64,000 nucleotides of DNA, taken from NCBI GenBank assembly GCA_033220425.1, contig CM065648.1, positions 3,596,001 through 3,660,000 of the forward strand, read 5' to 3'. Position 1 is the first letter of the stretch; each line of letters begins with the position of its first letter. Source of the DNA: Lepraria neglecta. Its lineage: Eukaryota; Ascomycota; Lecanoromycetes; Lecanorales; Stereocaulaceae. Made by a program: the position numbers and the translations under genes. Positions 44,778-57,297 of the stretch are shown in pieces. Under the pieces are notes generated by a model. That model was not told the DNA's origin and ran no database searches. It worked only from the letters and a program-made list of their open reading frames with translations.

Positions 44778-47219
44778 TTATTCTCTTGGCGTCAAGACAA
44801 CCTTGCACCCACCCAACCCAATACAAGTTAAGATAAGCTTCTCGCGCCAGGGCTCCGAGTCTTTGCTCTCGATCCCCGGAAACTCTTGCATCAATCTCAT
44901 AGTGACATAGCTCGCCTCCGTGAGTGCAAATTACTCTATTGGTCGTCAGTTGTCAGTCCAAGATACGTCCATATGTAAACAGGGAGACTTTACTCACGAC
45001 CAAGACAAATCCTCGGGCCCCCATTGAATAGCAGATACTCCCACCTGCACATTGAGGAATTGTATATTCCTTTAGCAGTAAACGGTAGAGTGGTGAAGCT
45101 CGTTCAGGCAGTAGACACAAATGCATTACTCTCGGAACATATTTCGTGCCTCAAAACATAGTGCTAGTATGGAAGAAGGGGCTCAGCAAAGTGCACTTAC
45201 CCAACCCTCAATCCTTTCTCCCCACTCACCTCACCATCCAACCACCTTTCCGGCCTGAACTCCTCCGCATCTTCCCCATACAGATCCTTTCGCCGATGCA
45301 TAGTCCACTTGCTCCAATAAGCTAGCTGCCCTTTCGCCACAAACACAGTGCTCTCTCCATCGGGTCCACCACCCACAGGTAGAACGGTGTCGCATACTGC
45401 CAGGCGAGCATTTTCCGGTACGACGGGGTACAGGCGGAGGGACTCGTTGAGGAGCGCGCGTAGGTACTTCATGGATTTGATTTGTTCGAAGGTGGGGATT
45501 TCGTTATTGAGGGTATCAATTCCGGCGCGTAGGCGGGCATAGACGGCGGGGCTGCGGGAGAGTTCGAACCAGACGTTTGAGAGGAGCGAGGCTGTGGTGT
45601 CGCGGCCAACGAGGAGGATGTTGAGAGATTCAGCGCGGATTTTGGCCGCGTTGGTAGTCTGGTTAAAAAGCTCATAGATGAAGATGCGCCGGTTGCTGTG
45701 CTCCTTTTCTTTCTCGTATCTCTCTCGATTGGCCATGGCTTTCTCAATGAGAGTGTCAACGAAGTCGTGCACGATTTTGTACTGCTTTTTGAGGCGAGGG
45801 TTCGTAATGAATAGGGCCAAGAAACTCCAGTCATCGCTTTGGCCTTCGGAGTTTTGACAGTATGTAAATGCGCGGACGAGCTCGTTGGCTTATTGGTTGC
45901 TCGAGCCGGGCTGAAGGGTGAATACGCTCTCGCTAAAGAGGAATTCAGTTGCAGTATCGAGAGTGAACTTGAAGAATAGCTCCTGCAAGTCTACCATCTG
46001 ACCATCGTGGGGAATGGCTTGGAGCAAGTGCTAGAAATGGCTTTCAAACATCTCGAGATCGCTAGTCTGCGTCTTTGCGAAGTTGGGCCGCAGCATATCC
46101 CTCGAATGCTGCCATTTATCTGTTAAGACTTCATATCAATATTAGTCTTCACGGCCAAGACCACCAGCCAAAAGAGGAGTATGGGGAGTCTTCGCCCCCC
46201 CAAAATATAACTTGTGGACAGAACCACGTAACCCACGCTTAGTGTTCTCACTCCTGAAGCTATACACACCGGCACAAGTGGATATGTAAATAGATGCTTG
46301 GGCGGTCCAACGCCAGGGCTAGCAAGCCTAGAAAGGCCATGACAGGTGCCCCAGCGCTAGAAAACTCCCATGCCTAGGCGGCATAGACCTGGAGTGTAGA
46401 TAGGCTATATATAGGCTATGTATAAGGTGCGGGTGGGTGGGAAAGAACTGCTATGGCTCTGAAAGAGATGAACTCGACTGAAGAGCCAACTGCTGGTGGG
46501 ATGCTCATACAAATAGTGCTCTCAGGAAGCACGGATCTCTCGCTATGGCCCATGGTCATGGCGCATGGCTGAAACCGCATCCGATCATGAGACACACTAA
46601 CCCACAGTCCCACTGTAGCGAGCAGGAGTACAACCAAACAGAAAACAGACATACCGCCATCTGTCTCCAGAATCCCCTCCCCCAGAAAAGGGATCATAAC
46701 TTGTTTCCTCTCATTTCCCAACCCCCGGTCCTTAAACCTCAAACTCAAAATCGACTTCAGTTTCTCCGGCTCAATGGTCGCGAACAGAGTTCCTCCGAGC
46801 GAGAAGACTATCTCGCTAGTATTGGCGCCCGAGCTATCAAATCGGGCTTGCATCCTCTCCAACTCTGTGTGTGACTTGAGCCCTTTATACATGGCATAGA
46901 CGAAATCTAGGCCAAAGATGGGGTCGTAGTCTGGATGATTGTCGAGTCAGCATTATTACATAAGTTTTTTTTTGAGAGTTAGGACATGTTCAGGGAGTTG
47001 CTATCACTCCCGAAATATCTCTTACAACCCAGATCAAGGAACCTGGTTGGAATACGTACGGCGACATTTCCTGGCAGGCTTGCAGCCATGCTCCGCGATG
47101 TACCGGCGGCGAGAGCTGCCCCTGGTAAGCTGCCAGTAAATGTAGTAGGTTGCGTATGCAGAAAAAGGAAGGAGGATGGATTGGTATAGAGACAAGGGCC
47201 AGTAGCTGAAGAGCTTCAT
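44778..47219 (-). pseudogene. CYP52-like cytochrome P450 with three premature stops
   Basis: Five minus-strand segments, 47060-47219, 46655-46930, 45201-46119, 44998-45044 and 44935 down to 44778, join in frame to 520 codons, the usual size of an alkane/fatty-acid omega-hydroxylase of the CYP52 clan. All landmarks are present: an N-terminal membrane helix (WPLSLYQSILLPFSAYATYY), WQHSRDMLRPNF, the I-helix segment LLVGRDTTASLLS, the ExxR helix NESLRLYP, FRPERW and the haem loop FNGGPRICLG. Three in-frame stops interrupt it: TAG 46031-46033, TAA 45890-45892 and TAA 44931-44933. The family has or tolerates glutamine at each, most clearly in [13 protein letters not shown]. No frameshift was found. 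The intron 46120-46654 is 535 bases, far longer than its neighbours, and may contain an insertion. If translated, only an N-terminal fragment would be made. Confidence 0.85.
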
Positions 47220-48236
47220 GGTGGAAATGTCAGAGTTGAGACGCCATGTATTTAAGCATCGAGCTCCACAGTAGGCTTATTGTCTTTGTCTTTTCACTTC
47301 CGATCAGTAAATGTAACAAGCTTGTGGACATTTAAACGCTTACATTGCCTAGAGCAGTGGTAGAAAATAAGAGCGTGTTGATTTCTACTTGCGCCGCGTC
47401 TCGGGATAGGCGGCAAGTATATAGATGAGTCACGACACAGTACAGATTAAAAGCTCAATAATACTAAACAAGTGCGAAACAAATTTTGCCTATCCTTTGA
47501 AGGAAAGTGGGTGGATTGTAGCTCTAATTGTTGCCGAATGTCAAAGAAAGCGCAGACACGAATGAGTTGAAAATACGAAGAGGCCGATGATAAGAGTGGA
47601 CGTTGAAGTATTTGTCGCTTGCAGGAGGAGTTTATTCGGGGCTAATCCTGAATAACCAGGCACCTTGCAACGGGAAAGCAAGTCTCTATCGGAGCCAGTG
47701 CGTTCGACATCTGTTGCTTGTTCAACTCAGTGAACATTTTGTACATGTTATCTGTGGGTCAAACGCACCGCTGTGAGAGGCTGTAGAGCGATCAGAATAT
47801 GTGTGTGGACTGATTGGGCATTGATTCTGGAAATCTCAGTTCAACATTCATCTTTCTGATGTTTTGGTAGCTAAACTAGCCATTGAACACTCTCCAATCA
47901 CGTGAATTTGCTATTCAAGGACCCATATCACAGCGGCTCAGCGTTTGCTGATCCACTCAGCCGTGACTCAACGACCGTTGCATGATATCCCCCAAGTGCT
48001 CAATGTCTTTGCTTCCTTTGGTGTCTCCGTTTAGCACTGTCTTGCTCTGCTCAATGCATCTCTCTCAGAAGAGCAAGGTACTCACTGGGATCCACTTTCG
48101 ACTCTTCTTCCTTATTATGTGAGCTAGCCTTTGCATGCGAGACATTCTCATTTCCACGTATCTCTTTCTTGTCCTGTTCGTGGTGGGAGCCGGCTTCGCA
48201 GCTCCAGGTTGGTATGTGCCGTCGCTCCCTAAGCTT
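47220..48236. other. Intergenic region
   Basis: Upstream of the P450 relic. No open frame with domain or splice support was seen, and composition is unremarkable. Confidence 0.5.
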
Positions 48237-48470
48237 CTATGTCGGTGATGTCCCATTACCTATAGCTCCATCATAGCGCTGACCTGCTATTCTGACCATG
48301 CCGGAATCTAAGGGCACCTTCGAGCGATCTTGATCATGTCGCTCCCCGTGCTCTTTAGCATTCTTTTCCATTGCTTCATCTCCACTGCTGGCGTCTTTCC
48401 TCCCTTTGTACAGGGCTACTGCGGCAACGGGCGCCACAACCCCCACGACCTTTCTTCTTGATGGACTCAT
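48237..48470 (-). CDS. Small hypothetical protein with one hydrophobic helix
   Basis: The frame from ATG 48470 encodes 77 residues. A basic start (MSPSRRK) is followed by a short hydrophobic helix (VVGVVAPVAAVALY), then a charged, hydrophilic tail rich in Lys, Glu, Asp and His. That layout resembles tiny tail-out membrane proteins of filamentous fungi. I recognise no family. The frame continues upstream without a convincing start, and the stop lies near a GTAATG that could be a splice donor, so the limits are uncertain and it may not be a gene. Confidence 0.3.
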   Translation of the reverse strand: MSPSRRKVVGVVAPVAAVALYKGRKDASSGDEAMEKNAKEHGERHDQDRSKVPLDSGMVRIAGQRYDGAIGNGTSPT

Positions 48471-49303
48471 GTTGTATATATGTGTTGATAGGATGGCGAT
48501 TTGATGAAGATGGATAGAATGAAAGTAAGAGGAAGAGCTTCTTATACAGGATGTAGCGAAGGCGACAATCGTGTTGTTCTGCTTCAGAGAGACGTGTTGG
48601 CCGCACGGAAGAACAACGCGAGTCGTCATCTGACTTTCCGGGTCCTACGAGATGAATAGTTGACGAAAAGGGTGTCGAGCGACTGTATCGACCGTCTTGG
48701 TGGTGGACGAAACCTGAGATATGATAGCCTAATCGCTAATGGCGAAAACCCATAGGACAATTCGTTCGTCTGGTCCTCCGGAGCATAGAGCCAGGTGTTT
48801 GAAGATCGAGACATCGACCGGAAGCTGCGAATGGCTGTGGTATTTCTAGCAAACACGACGTTTCGTCTTCCAGCTACTAGTGGTAGATTAGGGCTGGCAA
48901 CCGGTACTTGTTCCTCATTCTCGCCTCTAGGGTGCATGACTACCCTTACAAAACGCAGTGTCTTGAGCGAGTATCCGATGATACACAAAAGTGCCTTTTC
49001 ACTATCCAGACAAGAGCGATGTCGGCTTGGCGGAGTACGATCAAGACCCATAGTGCTTCGTTAGTAGGGAAGGCCACCCTTTATGTTAGTTTCAGAATTG
49101 TGAATCGTAGCACGGCGGCGTTGAGATTGTATATCAAGCTGTACGTCTCGCCTGAGCACAGACGACTATTCCAATATAATCTGTATTGTACATATACCTA
49201 GAAAGAATGGACCACATTCTTCATGACCTCGTTTCGTTCATTGAAAGTTAGCGCATCAAAAGAAGCCTAAAAACAAACAGACTCTATGATCCCGAATCGC
49301 TGC
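48471..49303. other. Intergenic region, possible 5' and 3' flanks
   Basis: A minus-strand frame (about 48626-49051) is open for about 140 codons but has no domain and an unlikely composition for a fungal protein. The region otherwise holds the 3' flank of UBR1 and the 5' flank of the small hypothetical gene. Confidence 0.4.
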
Positions 49304-52300
49304 TCACATAGTCTCCCATCCACCATTGTTGATATCCGCCTCCAATTTCCTCGCAATCGTAGTCGGAATTCCCTGTTGCAACCAAATATTCCTGTACAAT
49401 GCATCGTACCTCTTCTGATTAAGGAAAAGCTGTCGCCCTCGTCGAAGTCCCGCGTCAGGCTCGCCGTATTTGTCCAGATAGGGCGCAGGGTTGAAGCTGC
49501 CGTTTTGGTTGTGCAGGTAGAGCACGCAGCATTTGCGGATGTTGAGGAAGAGACCTGTGTCGATGCCGCATCTGTGTATTCGTTAATGTTTGTTCCAGCA
49601 TGAATTGGGAGACTGCGGAGATTGACTTACTTCTGCATATGCTGGTTGCAGCCGCCCTTGCCACCTTTGTGGCAGCAACTAGCCTGGCTGCAGAAGACAT
49701 CACCACAGAATAGACAGAGTGCAGCATCTTCAAGTCTGTTGCTGGTGGTCGGACACCGGTGTCGGGTGACTTCGTATATCAAGGTGTCAAATTGCTTGGG
49801 CAATCCTATCAATTCGAATATGGCCGGATGCTCAGGTTTCAGAGATCGATAGGCTGACTGTCTGAGTACTTCCTGACGATCTAACCCTGATGGCAGACTT
49901 CGCATCGTCATGGGATGGCCTTCATGCCACTGCCAATGCTGGATCCAGCCGGCAACCATTTGCGCTTGGGTATTGAGCTCATTGTCGGGCGTATCTCCGA
50001 CAGAAGCAAACATGGCAGGTAATGATGGAAGATTCAGAGCTTTTGTAAGACGCTCAAGCTCAGGCTCATCTATGTCCCCGAAGCCGGTATCGGGGAAGTC
50101 GACCCCATATCTCACGTTGAGGAGAATCGCGGCTTTGCGGAGGAAGGTTAGAGCGTATGCAGAGAAGACTAAGTACAATGGTATCAGGAATTCGGGCGAT
50201 TGGTTTACCGGTACTTCGGCCGATCCGGCTGCATCTTCACATGTGGGCCAGGGCAATACGGGGTTGCAGAAGCGGCGACTTTGCATCAAGAACCTTGAGA
50301 ATACTTGAAGGGCTTCGCGGGAAGCCTTACCCTCGGGAGACGGACTAGTAACTCGCCGCATTTCAAATGCGAATGCATCAGGAAGCGCGGTCATATACAA
50401 GGCGACCTTCACGATCTGCAGTAGGTAGCATAATCGGAGGATGTGGTGGATATCCAAATTGAACGCAGGAACACAGGCAACTGAGCATTCAGTAAGGAAT
50501 ACGAAAGGGTCCTGAGACAGTGCAGAAGGTAGGTGGAGTCTGATCTTATGGTCTGCTTCGTCCGTAGCGATTTGTGGATGGATAGCGAAGATTTGCAACA
50601 GTTGATTTTGGACAGTGTCTTTGAACTCAGATGCTGGAGCATTGGAACCAGAATTACGCATGCCTCCAATTGCAATGTATGACGATGCGGTCTCTGACAA
50701 AATGCGTAGGTGGGTCATGACGGAAGCAGGTATCTTGTCCAAGAGAATAAGGCCTGGTTGTGACTGGACCCCTCGCTGGGAGATCTCAGTAGCCGCAATA
50801 GAATTGCCTAACGTCTTAGCAAGCGTATCGGTATTACCCAAGTCTTCCACTTGTCTACTTGGTAGCTCCGTATTGTTGGAGAAACGAGATGACAGCTTGT
50901 TCGTCCTGATCGTTTCACGGATGCGGGCATAGATAGAAACGAGTTCGTCGATCAGAAGAACATCCGTGGACAGCGGGTGATTGGGTGAAATCATCGTGGG
51001 AGTGGGATTGAAGCTGTCGTCCATAGAAAAGCGGCCCGGCATTGAGTTTCTACTGGATCCTTGAGGAGACGTAGGACTCGTGAGAGGTGTTTGGAATAAA
51101 GAAGTGAGTTTGCTGGCCAGTGGAGGAATGACAGCTTTTGATGTATAGCCGACGAATTGCTCCTGATGAGGGTTGGCGCCAGATCTGCCCTCTTCGCGCT
51201 TAAAGAATCGTGATACAGTCAAGCCAACGCCGGAAGACAGCCAGTCGTCGAAGGCAATGTCTGTGTGGAGTATTCCGGGGTAAGTCTCCTCCTTGCCTCT
51301 CCAGATGATCGGTAGGAAAGTATTGCCAAGAGCCTTGCACAACGGACAGACGAATTCTTTGAGATCGAGTCGTTCTGGGTGATTCCGAGCAATTTGATGA
51401 ATTTGTCGACGCTGAGTGGCAGCGCAGTACAAGTCAAAGCAGGAGTAATGCATTATGTGACCACAACCAACGGATGCTGGACCTCTTGAGGAATGTGATG
51501 GCGGAAAGCCCTTGCTAAGTACTTGCTGCTCGGAAAGAGCCTTGCTGCCATCGGACTTTCGCCTGTCCACTCGCTTTCGATTCTGCCCCGCAACGCCGAA
51601 CGGCCGTATATCATCAGCTGCACGATCCAGACTGCTCGGAGTCATCAAAACTTCACCAAAGAAATCGGGATCTTGTATGTCCGTCTGGCGAAACATCCTG
51701 CTGTTGCTCATGAGTGCGAATGTTCCGAACAGGCGAGTGTCATTGGTCTCCTCTTGGCAGAGGATGCAATTGCCTGATGGATACTTCCATGTCTTCTTGT
51801 GTTCTTCGGTGGCGCCAGTGACGACCGAAGCAACTTCGTCCGAACCATCTTCTTCCCACTCAGCAATGTCTTGGTTGCTCATAAAATTCTGTTGCTGTTG
51901 CTGAAACTGTGCCATTACTCTGGCTTGCCTATCAAGAGCTTGCTGCTTCCTAAGTTCTCGAGCCTGCCGCTCTTTCGCTTCCCGATCTCCGTCAATTGGA
52001 GTCCTAGGAGACTCAAATCCTAGCCTGTCCAAGGCTAGTGCTGGAAGCCGAGTCCCTTGAGAGAAAAGCGACGAGACGACCGTGCTATAACTGCGAGGCC
52101 GACGTTGCTGGATCCGGTGAAATATGAGGCGAATTCTCGGGTGGCAGGCTTTGATCTCCGCGTCCTCAAGCATTCTGACTAATACATCAAAGATGGTGTT
52201 GCCAAGCTCTGACTGTTTCTGAATAACATTGAGGACGAAAGATGGTGACTGATCAGCCATGTCTGTGTCACCATCATCATCCCTAGTCTTATCTTCAAGC

Positions 52301-55300
52301 ACAGCAGCAAGTACCAGATGTAAAACAACTTGAAGGAAAGCCTCGATCCGTGTTGCTGGGGTATCTGGGGATAGGTGAGGATTCAGGTGATGTGCTAATG
52401 AGTAGAAGACTATTTGAGCAAACAGTGGTGTCTTGGTAAAGGAGGAGAGATCCTTGAACAACCCTGATTCTATAGGCCGAAGCTTGGGTTCAAGGACAAT
52501 GTCCTCCGCAGGTTTACCAGATCGCTTAGCCATCCATGTTCGATAAGCTTGTTCGGCTTCATCGCGCTGGTTCTTGGAGTAGTGTGCTGTAAAAGGGTCT
52601 ACGTCTCCGAGAAATTCGGGTTTCAATTCGAAGGACCCCGAATCAGATAAACCTTCCGGAGCTTTATAGTTAGTCATCTCGTCCAGGATGTCCTGGAAAT
52701 CCTCAAGGTCTGTGGACTTGTCTATAAGCCCAAGACGGCTGTTCAGATCGGAGAACGAGAGTGGCCTGAAACACAAGATGTGCGTAATATCGCGGCGCAG
52801 AGCCAGTTCATGGGCCTTGCTGTCCTTTCCCACAGGATGCAGCGAGGTACGATCACTCAGTATCACAATGAGTAGGTGGATGAAGTCTTCTGCGATGTCG
52901 ATTTGTTGGGATGGTTCGTAGCCAGCTCGAATGTTATAGCTCCCTCTCATCCAATCATCCATTCCAAAACGGTCGATTGCTGAAGCGAGCACTCGGCTAG
53001 GATCGCATACGTTCATAGCAGTCTGGAGCAAGAAGATGTCGCGATGATGGCCAAAGTCGCGGTTTGATACACCCCTGTACGTGCCCATTTGATGTCGAAG
53101 ACTCAGACCATTCCGTACCCACATACCAGCTTTCATCTGTGCCAGCCAAGCACAAACTCGCAGAGGGAAGTCGAATAGAGCCATCAGATAGCTTTCTGGA
53201 TCAAGGTCAGGTATGATAGCTTTGTACGGAGGTGGCTCCTTCAGCTCTTGAATCGAAAAGCGCAGCAAGCTTCTCAACTCGTCCACAGACATGTTCTTTG
53301 CAACATCGATCAACCATGAAAGGGTGTAATGCAGTGCATGATGGAAGCTGATCGGTTCTGACTCGACCACAAATTCAACAACTGAATGCCCTGGTTCGCT
53401 AAAAGGCGTGTTCTCGAAGAGGAATGGGTCCTTGGTGATGAATCGGACTTCGCGTTTGATCTCTGCCTGATCGAATCGAAAGCGCTCTCCTCCTACAGAG
53501 TTGATGATCGTAGCTTTTGCAACTCTTTTGATCACCTGCTTGAGGCTCAAATTCTCTTCGTCGTCGACCCATTGGAACGATGCTGCAAATTGACGGCAGA
53601 GCTTGTTAATGTCCTTTGTCATCAGTGATGCACCGATCCATACGTCGTTCTCGTATTCGACGTGGTCTCCGACGGCTCTCACATTTGGACATGTCCCTTG
53701 GGGCAGTCTGATGAGATCAAGGAATTGCAGCTGGTATCGTTCCACATTGCGCAGTTTCTCCTGAATATATGCATTGTCGAACAGTCGTCTTAAGTCTCCA
53801 AAGAAGAAGTACATCCGGCGGTTTGCGACCGACCCAGCATCAAATGCCAAAGTCGCTTGTACAGACACGTCCCATGGATGACCCACTTGGCGATGAGTGA
53901 GGAATGTGTAAAGGATAGCCATAAGACTCGTGAGGAAATTGGCACGCTCAACATTCTCCTCCACGATCGATGTTGTCGTAAACATCTGAATAGATAGGTT
54001 AATGATGGAATGATCTGGCTCCCGGTCAGCGATAAGATAGAGCTGGGCAAGCAAAGTGTACAGCCCAGCAAATCGCAAGCCGAGAATACGTTTGAACTGG
54101 GGCACGGAAACCACAGTACTGATGAATAGATCTCGAAGGCCGACCCGAGCTTTCTTCCAAAGTCTCAGATCGAACAGCATAAGCCGATCCAGACGTACAT
54201 ACTGGCGCAGGTCCTCGTGCAAGGGAAGAGGCTCCTTGGACGCACAAGTCTCCGGCTGTTCGAGCCAGTAAGGTGGTGGACGACCCGGTGCCTTCTTCCT
54301 TTTCAACCAAGGTGTCGGAGGGACCTCATAGTTCGGCTTGGGAACGATTGATGGTGTTGAAAGAGGCTCGCCTGTCTCTGAATCTGTTGAGAATGTGCGC
54401 ACTGGTTCGTGTACTCGTACACGCTGAAGTGGAGGGGGAGGCGGTGGAGGTGGAGGTGGAGGTGGAGGTGGCGGAGGATACCCTGCGAACGTAGCCTCAG
54501 ACACTTCTGTCTCATCCTCGAGCTCGCTGGGAACCCTCATATCGTGATCTGTTTGGTGGTTTACACCAGCCAACTCTGCCGACACATCCAGCTCCATCCG
54601 CTCCGGTTCCCCATCGTCATCGGCCTCGTCGTCTCCATCGTCATTGTCATTAGTGAACGTATCAGAGTCGCTTTCATCCAGGATGATGGCCCTATGAGGG
54701 CCCCGAGTAAGAGCACCACGTTGTATGGCGGCGACTCGAACAGCTTTACAGATCTCAGCAGACTCATCAATCTCATGCTCGTCTAGTCCACCCATACCAA
54801 CCCAATCATTACTCCCTGAGCTTCCCTTACGCCACGTTCTGAGTAGCTCCTCGCAAATCGTGTCCTGTAGAATACTGTGCTCTTCACCAACGCTGCAACC
54901 TGCGATATCTCCCAACCACTCGATCATGGTGTCACACATTTGTTCTCGGAAGAGATCGCGCGAAGACCGAATTGTCACTGTCATCTTGATTTGCTCGATG
55001 ATCCCAGCTACCTTCAACAGTTGGCTGAGATCCTTGGAATATTTGACAACGCTCCGGCCAACGTCGTTGGCCTCGTTAGCTTTTTTAAGACCAAACGCCA
55101 TCTCTCTCTTGCAAGCTCTGACCACTTGTTCCTTTACCTCGTCCACGGTATGCTTTTCATCGTTCCATAGTACCAAAGCAAATTCCGGGTCCTCATCTAC
55201 AGGCTCTTCATACCACTTTGCAATCAAGTACGATCCTTTCTCGTCGAGTTCGATGTTCCCTGCATGCTTATCAAGCCGCAAATTCTCTGGCGAACACGAT

Positions 55301-55884
55301 ATGACATCGCACAGGTAGTCAATCGTCCGACCAATAGTCATCTTGATACTATCAACGAGCTCATCTGGCAGACTCGGTGCCTGTCTTTGCTTGCCAGCTG
55401 TGGTAGAAGCATCGGCGGTATGTATCGCACACTTGACGGGTATTTTCCATGCCTCATCATCTCCACAATCACAGCACCCAGTGTTGCCAAGTGATATGCT
55501 GTGTGTGACATTGTGATCTGTATGGTCCGAGGCTTCGAAGCAACGTGTGCAAAGCACACAAGTGTTGTCGTCTGTACACGTCTTACAGTGATATGTAGCA
55601 TCCCCAGCCTTGAATATGTGTCCACAGGCCTTGCCCCTAGCTGCTTCGCTGTATTCTGATCCTTCTTCCATGCCCTGAGCTATTCGTAGACTCCAGTCCT
55701 CCCCAGTTCTAGGCACCTTTCCATTAAACAGAATTTGTAAGTACTGGTCATTTTCGGCGACAATAGAAGTGTAGAGTGCTTTTTGAAGCGCCTGGCTTGC
55801 GGATTTGGTATACCGGAGTCCATACTGCTTAGGTAAATCTCTAAGAAGGTGACACAGGCGTCGGTCTCGATCTGTTAGAAGCAT
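49304..55884 (-). CDS. UBR1: E3 ubiquitin ligase UBR1 (N-recognin)
   Basis: Two minus-strand exons, 49631-55884 and 49304-49571, join through a split AAA codon to 2173 residues. UBR1 recognises destabilising N-terminal residues and, with an E2 of the Rad6 type, ubiquitinates N-degron substrates in the cytosol. The UBR box is at 87-155 (CGHIFKAGDATYHC, then CCDCGDDEAW and CAIH), giving the zinc-binding type 1 pocket. The RING-type motif lies near 51310-51470 (GCGHIMHYSCFDLYC ... FVCPLCKALGN). The C-terminal domain contains CLFCGDVFCSQ, CCHKGGKGGCNQHMQK, and a last exon with LYLHNQNGS, LDKYGEPDAGLRRGRQLFL and the end INNGGWETM. An acidic disordered insert followed by sixteen consecutive prolines (54430-54477) is not typical of yeast Ubr1. 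The start at 55884 gives the expected N terminus; an upstream exon is not needed. Confidence 0.93.
54430..54477 (-). repeat. Polyproline-coding trinucleotide tract in UBR1
   Basis: The plus strand reads as repeated GGT/GGA units, giving sixteen proline codons in a row on the coding strand (mostly alternating CCT and CCA). It is embedded in an acidic, probably disordered loop between the UBR-box half and the rest of the protein. Length is likely to vary between strains by slippage. Confidence 0.9.
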
Positions 55885-57297
55885 TATGAATGATAGTTTT
55901 GCATCGCTAGGGTGCAGGGGGAATGCGGCCGAGTCTAGCGGCAGTCACGGTGAGTTGGAGAGCTGAAGAGTTTAAGGCGTCCTCGAGACTGTTATGTAAT
56001 GCGGTATTTGCGATGAGCAGACCTGTCTGTGCTCGAGATGTCGCCGGTAGCGGGGTACGAGGGGTTAGGAAACGGCGGAGGTCGAATATCTGGGAAGCTT
56101 TCCGATGGGAGAAGACGTTCAACGGATGGAAAACTGTAACGAAAGCTGAAAGCTCAGACAGGTGCAGGACGCTTCAAGCTGGTGTTGGATCTGTGCTTTT
56201 ATAAGGTGTTGATTTGTGATCGAGGTTACGAGGGCGGAAGCGCCTCTTACGTTTTACGTACGTATGATTTGCATAGCCCTTGGAAAAATTTCATTTAATA
56301 ACATGATGAGGATGAGACAAGTGAGATGTGCTTTAGGTTCAGTCATGCAACTCTTTGACCTATGTACACACTTTCCATCGGGTCTAGAGTAGCGCACTGG
56401 GGCGCACCCGACCCGAGCTTTTTCACCTAGCGATACAGACAGGCATGGCAATAGCAAGTGCCCCAGGCAGTCCGTAGTATCTCTGCCCCTTCCATCGCCC
56501 AACTCATAGCCCCAGCTTAAGTCTGCAATACCATTTTCACTCCTCCTCGCTCTCCACGTATTTATGCCGTATGTCCTTCCATTGCCGCTGAACCATCTTT
56601 TAGCGGAGCTCTCATTTTCAAAAGACCTTTGCTCCACTCACTCCTTGGTTGTTCCAGTCCCAGAACCTGTTGAGAGTTTGGTCGAAGCCGCTATAGTCCA
56701 TACCCGTCAGTCTCCACTTGGACCACCATCCTGGGAGAATGCTCACATCTCGAAGGCGAAGGCGCCGGCAAACACCGCTGATAAGAAGACAACGTTTCTT
56801 CGGAATATGGAGCTTCATAGAGGTTAGCCAAAGCTTCTGCTGTGAAGCCGGATTGAGGGCACATGCTTGTAGAGACCGCTAGCGATCTAGTAGCACGTAA
56901 TGTTAGCTTCAGTCAGGTCAATTGAATGGAGATTACCCACACCAGGCATCTTGAAGGTCGCGACCAGCTCGGGAAGTTGTGTTCGTTGGAGGTGAGGAAC
57001 GTTGCGTGGGAGAGCTCAAATCTGGTGTTACAAGTCGGACTTGGCGGCGGAAAATGGACGTCCTCTGATTGGTTAGCGCGACTTCCTCGGAATGTTCAAT
57101 CGCTTTCATAAACACTACTTTACTCCCGCAACAAACCTTAGTCTCTCTCAATACAAATATAGTCAGAGACAATCAGCAATAAAGGATCTAATATGATTAA
57201 TTCTATCCCATAGATCCTCCCTCTGATCGGCCAAATCAGCAGAGCTTGTGCCTCATCTGCGTACATCAGAAGGGCCCCACCTTTCTACTCAGCAAAT
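55885..57297. other. Divergent intergenic region, UBR1 / PYM
   Basis: This holds the promoters of both flanking genes. Several frames of 60 to 130 codons are open on either strand, but none shows a domain or credible composition. No repeats or RNA genes were recognised. Confidence 0.5.

Noticed and set aside
44778-47219. Reassigned TAA/TAG codons read as glutamine
   Set aside because: Other well-supported genes in the window end normally at TAA, TAG and TGA in the right place, so a changed code is not tenable. Decay by C-to-T change is simpler.
48626-49051. 141-codon minus-strand frame
   Set aside because: No domain, atypical composition and no splice support. It is probably a chance frame.
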